Source of the DNA: Chloroflexi bacterium UBA4733
Lineage (GTDB): Bacteria; Chloroflexota; UBA4733
NCBI GenBank assembly: GCA_002404055.1
Contig: DHIZ01000058.1
Span: 13,380-23,146, forward strand
Direction: 5' to 3'
Length of the DNA: 9,767 bases
Part shown: in pieces, positions 6,533-9,767 of the stretch
Layout of the letters: each line of letters begins with the position of its first letter
Numbering within the stretch: the stretch's first letter is position 1
Made by a program: the position numbers and the translations under genes
Notes under the pieces: model-generated
The model's input: the letters and a program-made list of their open reading frames with translations, nothing else
Database searches by the model: none
Told to the model about the DNA's origin: nothing

Positions 6533-7441
6533 ATGACCAGCAACGCGCACTCTGACGTCAACCGCCGGCACGATTTCGTACTCCTGTTCGACGTCACAGA
6601 CGGCAATCCGAACGGGGACCCAGACGCTGGCAACTTACCACGCGTCGATCCCGAGACCATGCAGGGCTTGGTGACCGATGTCGCCATCAAGCGGAAAGTC
6701 CGCGACTGGGTCGATGCCGCACGCGGCGACGAAGGCCGCTACAAGATATACGTGCAAAGTGGAGATGCGCTCAACACCGTCCACAAGCGCGCCTACGAGG
6801 CAAACGGGCTCACCTCGACTGGCGCGAAGCAGAATCGGAGTGACGTTGAGACTGCACGAAAGTGGATGTGCGAAAACTTCTACGACATCCGAATGTTCGG
6901 CGCTGTCATGACGACCGGCGTTAACTGCGGGCAAGTTCGGGGCCCGATGCAACTCACTTTTGCTCGCTCTATCGACGCCATTGTGCCGTTAGATCTTTCT
7001 ATCACAAGGGTGGCCGTCACGAAGGAGGAAGACACCAAGGTGGTAGTGAGTGAGGACGGCTCGGCAGGTACCGGCGGAAAGCAAACGGAGATGGGGCGTA
7101 AGACGCTCGTGCCGTATGGCCTGTACCGTGCCTCCGGCTTCTTCAACCCACATTACGCCAAGCAAACCGGGGTAATGGACGAGGACCTGGCGTTGTTCTG
7201 GCAGGCACTGCAGCAGATGTGGGATCTCGATCGCTCGGCTTCCCGCGGTATGATGGCATGTCGTGGCCTGTACGTCTTCTCCCACGAGAGTTCTCTGGGT
7301 AATGCGCCAGCGCACCGCCTGTTTGATCGAATCGTGCTCAATGCGAAAGTTGCATTGCCGAGGCAATTCCGCGATTACAACGTCGAGGTCAACTTCGATA
7401 ACCTGCCTGCCGGCGTCACCCTGTCATGCCTTGAGGGCTGA
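6533..7441 (+). CDS. cas7c: Cas7c (Csd2), type I-C Cascade backbone subunit
   Basis: 302-aa RAMP protein that polymerises along the crRNA spacer to form the Cascade backbone. Csd2 signatures: FVLLFDVTDGNPNGDPDAGN (15-34), opening the RRM-like fold with its glycine-rich loop; VQSGDALNTVHKRAY (74-88); NFYDIRMFGAVM (115-126); GQVRGPMQLTFARSID (133-148); GRKTLVPYGLYRASGFFNP (188-206). An acidic/glycine stretch at about 165-187 probably forms a flexible thumb-like loop. The ATG at 6533 is one base after the cas8c TGA, with AGGAG at 6521-6525, so translation is coupled. Length matches the family. No missing conserved segment was noticed. Confidence 0.96.
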   Translation: MTSNAHSDVNRRHDFVLLFDVTDGNPNGDPDAGNLPRVDPETMQGLVTDVAIKRKVRDWVDAARGDEGRYKIYVQSGDALNTVHKRAYEANGLTSTGAKQNRSDVETARKWMCENFYDIRMFGAVMTTGVNCGQVRGPMQLTFARSIDAIVPLDLSITRVAVTKEEDTKVVVSEDGSAGTGGKQTEMGRKTLVPYGLYRASGFFNPHYAKQTGVMDEDLALFWQALQQMWDLDRSASRGMMACRGLYVFSHESSLGNAPAHRLFDRIVLNAKVALPRQFRDYNVEVNFDNLPAGVTLSCLEG

Positions 7442-7443
7442 AA

Positions 7444-8100
7444 ATGGACACACCGGATGACGGGGTGCTCGAGGAAGCTGATGACGTAGCTATTTCGGCG
7501 CTTGAGCACTACAGCTACTGTCCGCGGCAATGCGCGCTTATCCACGTCGAGCAGACATTCGACGAGAACCTATTCACGATCAAGGGCCATCTGGCTCACG
7601 AGCGAGTTCACTCCGGTGAGGAGGGGCCGAGTCGGGGTATTCGGGTGGTACGAGGCGCTCCACTCTGGTCGCACCAACTCGGCTTGCAGGGCAAAGCCGA
7701 TGTGATTGAGTTCCACGGAGAGCGGCCATATCCGGTTGAGTACAAGGTTGGCCATCGACATGGCACGCATGCAGACGTTCAACTTTGCGCCCAGGCGCTC
7801 TGCCTGGAAGAGATGCTCGGTGTGGCTGTGCCGGAGGGCGCGATCTTCTACCATGCCACCCGTCAGCGACATGAGGTGGTCTTTGATCACGTTTTGCGTC
7901 GCCGCACGCTCGATGCCGTGACTGCTGTGCGGCAGATACTGCACGACCAGCACCTTCCCGAAGCGCCGAATGACGCCCGCTGTCCGAACTGCTCTTTGAT
8001 TACCGCTTGTTTACCTAGTGTGGTGGGCGAGCGGGCGCGACTGCGCGGCCTACAAGGCGCGCTTTTTCAGCCATTGGCCGTGGGGAGTGATCATGCATGA
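7444..8100 (+). CDS. cas4: Cas4, Fe-S RecB-like nuclease for spacer acquisition
   Basis: 218-aa exonuclease that trims prespacers and enforces PAM selection with Cas1-Cas2. The four Fe-S cysteines expected for Cas4 are present: C26 in YCPRQC, then C180, C183 and C189 in the C-terminal CPNCSLITAC. RecB-nuclease residues are H52 (or H56), D86 in GKADVIEF, and E99 and K101 in VEYK, with the Q-rich motif QLCAQALCLEEM (113-124). It appears catalytically intact. It starts two bases after the cas7c stop with GAGGG just upstream, and its end overlaps cas1 by 8 bases. That arrangement, with cas4 separate from cas1, is standard for I-C. Confidence 0.96.
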   Translation: MDTPDDGVLEEADDVAISALEHYSYCPRQCALIHVEQTFDENLFTIKGHLAHERVHSGEEGPSRGIRVVRGAPLWSHQLGLQGKADVIEFHGERPYPVEYKVGHRHGTHADVQLCAQALCLEEMLGVAVPEGAIFYHATRQRHEVVFDHVLRRRTLDAVTAVRQILHDQHLPEAPNDARCPNCSLITACLPSVVGERARLRGLQGALFQPLAVGSDHA

Positions 8101-9124
8101 ACTGCTGAACGTGCTCTACGTCCTCACGCAAGGCGCGGTATTGCATCTTGATCACGACACCGTGCGTATCGAATTGGAGCGCGAAACGAAGCTTCGTGTG
8201 CCACTGTTACGCTTGAGCGGCCTCGTGCTTTTAGGCCAGGTAAGCATCACGTCGTTTCTGATTCAGCGTTGTGCCGAGGACGGCCGGAGTCTGGTTTGGC
8301 TTGACCGGCAGGGCCGCTTCAAGGCGCGGGTGGAGGGGCAAGTCCGCGGCAACGTGCTGCTGCGGCGCGCTCAGCACCTGGCTTTATCTGACAAGGAGCG
8401 CACTTGCGACATCGCCCGCCAGATCGTCGCTGCCAAGATTCAGAACGATCGTCAGGTGCTCTTACGCGCGGCCCGTGAGTCCAGCGGCGCTCCAGAGAGC
8501 GAGTACCTGGCCGAAGCGGCGGTCCGCCAAGCAGATGCTCTTGCAAGGTTGCACGACACGGAAGATCTGAACGTGGTTCGTGGGATAGAGGGTGAAGCGG
8601 CGCGAATCTATTTTGGCGTTTTCAGCCACATGATCCGAGCGGATCAAGCGACGTTTCCCTTCGACGGTCGATCACGGCGTCCGCCGAGGGATCGCACGAA
8701 CGCTGTGCTGTCGTTTCTTTATGCGCTCGTCCGCGCCGAATGCACAGCGGCGCTGGAAGGCGTCGGTCTCGATCCCCAGGTAGGATATCTACACGCTCTT
8801 CGACCGGGACGTCCTGCTCTAGCCCTCGACCTGATGGAGGAGTTTCGCCCGGTTCTCGCGGATCGGCTGGCGCTGTCGCTGATCAATCGGCGCCAGCTAC
8901 AGGCAGAGCATTTCGATCAGACGCCGGGAGGCGCCACCCTGCTCAGCGAGGATGGAAGGCGAGCGGTGCTGCTTGCCTATCAGCGCCGCAAGGTGGAAGT
9001 GCTGCAGCACAGGGTGCTCAAGCAAAAGCTCCCAATCGGTCTGATTCCTCACGTGCAGGCAAGGTTGCTGGCGAGGCATCTTCGCGGCGACCTACCGGAT
9101 TACCCGCCGTTCTTGTACCGGTGA
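8093..9124 (+). CDS. cas1: Cas1, CRISPR integrase
   Basis: 343-aa metal-dependent integrase that, with Cas2, inserts new spacers at the leader-repeat junction. The N-terminal beta domain (MHELLNVLYVLTQGAVLHLD) is followed by the helical catalytic domain with predicted metal ligands E166 in GIEGEAARIYF, H234 in GYLHALRPGRP and D246 in LALDLMEEFRP. The conserved NAVLSFLYALV helix (203-213) is intact. The ATG at 8093 has GGGGAG at 8082-8087 and fits the family N-terminus; an in-frame upstream GTG/ATG-type start at 8018 would lie wholly within cas4 and add 25 atypical residues. Overlap with cas4 is 8 bases. Confidence 0.97.
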   Translation: MHELLNVLYVLTQGAVLHLDHDTVRIELERETKLRVPLLRLSGLVLLGQVSITSFLIQRCAEDGRSLVWLDRQGRFKARVEGQVRGNVLLRRAQHLALSDKERTCDIARQIVAAKIQNDRQVLLRAARESSGAPESEYLAEAAVRQADALARLHDTEDLNVVRGIEGEAARIYFGVFSHMIRADQATFPFDGRSRRPPRDRTNAVLSFLYALVRAECTAALEGVGLDPQVGYLHALRPGRPALALDLMEEFRPVLADRLALSLINRRQLQAEHFDQTPGGATLLSEDGRRAVLLAYQRRKVEVLQHRVLKQKLPIGLIPHVQARLLARHLRGDLPDYPPFLYR

Positions 9125-9178
9125 AGGCCACGCGTTTGCGAATAGGCCGCTGTGCGGCGGACTACGGGGGAACCTATC

Positions 9179-9469
9179 GTGGAGGTCCTTGTTGCTTACG
9201 ACGTTTCGACGGAAGACGCTGCCGGGCGGCGGCGATTGCGTCGGGTCGCCAAGGTCTGTCAAGCTTTCGGACAGCGTGTGCAAAAGTCCGTGTTTGAGTG
9301 TACCGTGAACGCCATGCAAATGGAGCAACTAAAGCACGCTTTGACAAAGGAGATTGCACCCAGCCACGATAGCCTACGCATCTACCGCCTGCAGGAGCCG
9401 CGCGACAAGTACCTGCAAGTAATGGGCAAGGTGCCGCTCTTCGATCTGCACGATCCCCTGATCGTGTGA
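9179..9469 (+). CDS. cas2: Cas2, CRISPR adaptation subunit
   Basis: 96-aa small ferredoxin-fold protein forming the dimeric core of the Cas1-Cas2 integration complex. It shows the I-C type sequence: (M)EVLVAYDVSTEDAAGRRRLR with the conserved D8 after the first strand, GQRVQKSVFECTV (31-43), DSLRIYRL (64-71) and the terminal DPLIV. I chose the GTG at 9179, preceded by GGGGGA at 9166-9171 at seven bases, because the family normally starts right before the first beta strand; a GTG at 9152 would add nine residues (MRRTTGEPI) and lacks a clear ribosome site. It is 54 bases after cas1 and is the last gene before the array leader. Confidence 0.95.
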   Translation: MEVLVAYDVSTEDAAGRRRLRRVAKVCQAFGQRVQKSVFECTVNAMQMEQLKHALTKEIAPSHDSLRIYRLQEPRDKYLQVMGKVPLFDLHDPLIV

Positions 9470-9471
9470 TC

Positions 9472-9513
9472 GCGCGGACCCCAATGATGTCTCCACCGCC
9501 AAGGGGTCCGCGC
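9472..9513. repeat. 11-bp perfect inverted repeat after cas2
   Basis: GCGCGGACCCC (9472-9482) and GGGGTCCGCGC (9503-9513) are exact reverse complements around a 20-base loop, starting 2 bases after the cas2 stop. It may terminate the cas mRNA or act as a leader element. There is no U-tract after it, so it is not a classic intrinsic terminator. Confidence 0.55.
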
Positions 9514-9672
9514 AGCATGCGTATGCTTAGGCGGTGTTTCAGCCCGCTTGTCGGACATCTTCCAGCGGTTGCAAGTGCTGGAACTACGGTTAGCGTAGGA
9601 GTGAACGGAGGAGTCAGCCATGAAGTAAGCGGAGAGCGGTCGTAAACAGCGGCAAAATGGGAATTTGTTACC
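9514..9672 (+). promoter_or_regulatory. CRISPR leader region
   Basis: Non-coding stretch between the post-cas2 hairpin and the first repeat, on the side expected for a leader because the repeats end in GATTGAAAC on this strand. Its last 25 bases turn AT-rich (AAAATGGGAATTTGTTACC just before the repeat), as leader ends often do. No convincing promoter was found: TTGCAA at 9569-9574 has only a poor -10 match (TAGCGT, 9591-9596). Contains GGAGGAG plus ATG AAG TAA (9607-9628). Confidence 0.6.
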
Positions 9673-9767
9673 GTTGCACCGGCCCGAGAGGGTCGGTGAG
9701 GATTGAAACCTCTTGGTATCGCTGCACAGTACGCAACGGATGCGGTTGCACCGGCCCGAGAGGGTCG
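9673..9767 (+). CRISPR. type I-C CRISPR array, leader end; runs off window
   Basis: Repeat 1 (9673-9709, 37 bp) begins GTTGCACCGG and ends GATTGAAAC. Repeat 2 begins at 9745 and its visible 23 bases are identical to repeat 1. Period is 72 bp with a 35-bp spacer at 9710-9744, which should be the newest acquisition. Within the repeat, positions 5-13 pair with 18-26 (9 bp, one G-U) around a GAGA loop, leaving exactly 11 bases (AGGATTGAAAC) as the predicted crRNA 5' handle, as expected for Cas5c cleavage at the stem base. Transcription should run in the + direction. Confidence 0.95.

Noticed and set aside
5944..6690. Minus-strand open frame of 248 codons opposite cas8c/cas7c
   Set aside because: It crosses the boundary of two well-identified cas genes and has low-complexity, shadow-like translation.
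8740..9297. + strand open frame of 185 codons overlapping cas1 and cas2
   Set aside because: It is in another frame over highly conserved Cas1 and Cas2 coding sequence; composition is Arg/Ser/Gly-rich.
9565..9575. GGTTGCA in the leader resembling the 5' end of the repeat
   Set aside because: Only six to seven bases match the repeat start and nothing follows that resembles its stem or handle, so it is most likely chance.
1..9767. Insertion sequences, tRNA or rRNA genes
   Set aside because: I saw no transposase-like protein, terminal inverted repeats with target duplication, tRNA cloverleaf or rRNA stretch on either strand.

Overview
The window carries an almost complete type I-C (Dvulg) CRISPR-Cas locus on the + strand, preceded by a short minus-strand operon that ends in an RNA ligase. 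Base composition is moderately GC-rich with strong Shine-Dalgarno sites. The 37-bp repeat (GTTGCACCGG...GATTGAAAC, GAGA tetraloop) reminds me of repeats in filamentous Chloroflexota such as Roseiflexus/Chloroflexus. That placement is a recollection-based inference, not something the sequence proves.

Left part (1-1730), minus strand. From upstream to downstream: a start-less C-terminal gene remnant (about 1463-1620), an unrecognised 143-aa protein (1053-1484), a possible 60-aa protein (783-965) and a T4 Rnl1-like RNA ligase (786 to the window edge, C-terminus missing). These lie back to back with the cas genes, and the first is decapitated just where the cas3 promoter region begins. This suggests an ancient junction.

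Middle and right (1731-9469), + strand, in canonical I-C order: cas3 (HD nuclease-helicase), a 189-bp gap, cas5c (pre-crRNA endonuclease and Cascade subunit), cas8c (large subunit, with a strong internal ribosome site and ATG giving a separate Cas11c small subunit), cas7c (backbone), cas4, cas1 and cas2 (spacer acquisition). From cas5c to cas1 the genes overlap or are 1-2 bp apart, so they are very probably one translationally coupled operon. cas3 sits apart and may be controlled separately.

The cas3-cas5c gap is the most intriguing stretch. It has a perfect 8-bp dyad over a possible promoter, followed by a small GNRA-loop hairpin and a near-copy of the crRNA 5' handle. This could be a relic repeat, a CreA-like RNA, or a Cas5c-binding element in the cas mRNA leader.

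Right end (9470-9767): a leader of about 200 bp opening with an 11-bp inverted repeat, then the first repeat (9673-9709), a 35-bp leader-proximal spacer, and a second repeat cut by the window edge. The array reads in the same direction as the cas genes. Together the genes cover acquisition (Cas4-1-2), crRNA maturation (Cas5c; no cas6, as expected), surveillance (Cas5c-8c-7c-11c) and target destruction (Cas3).
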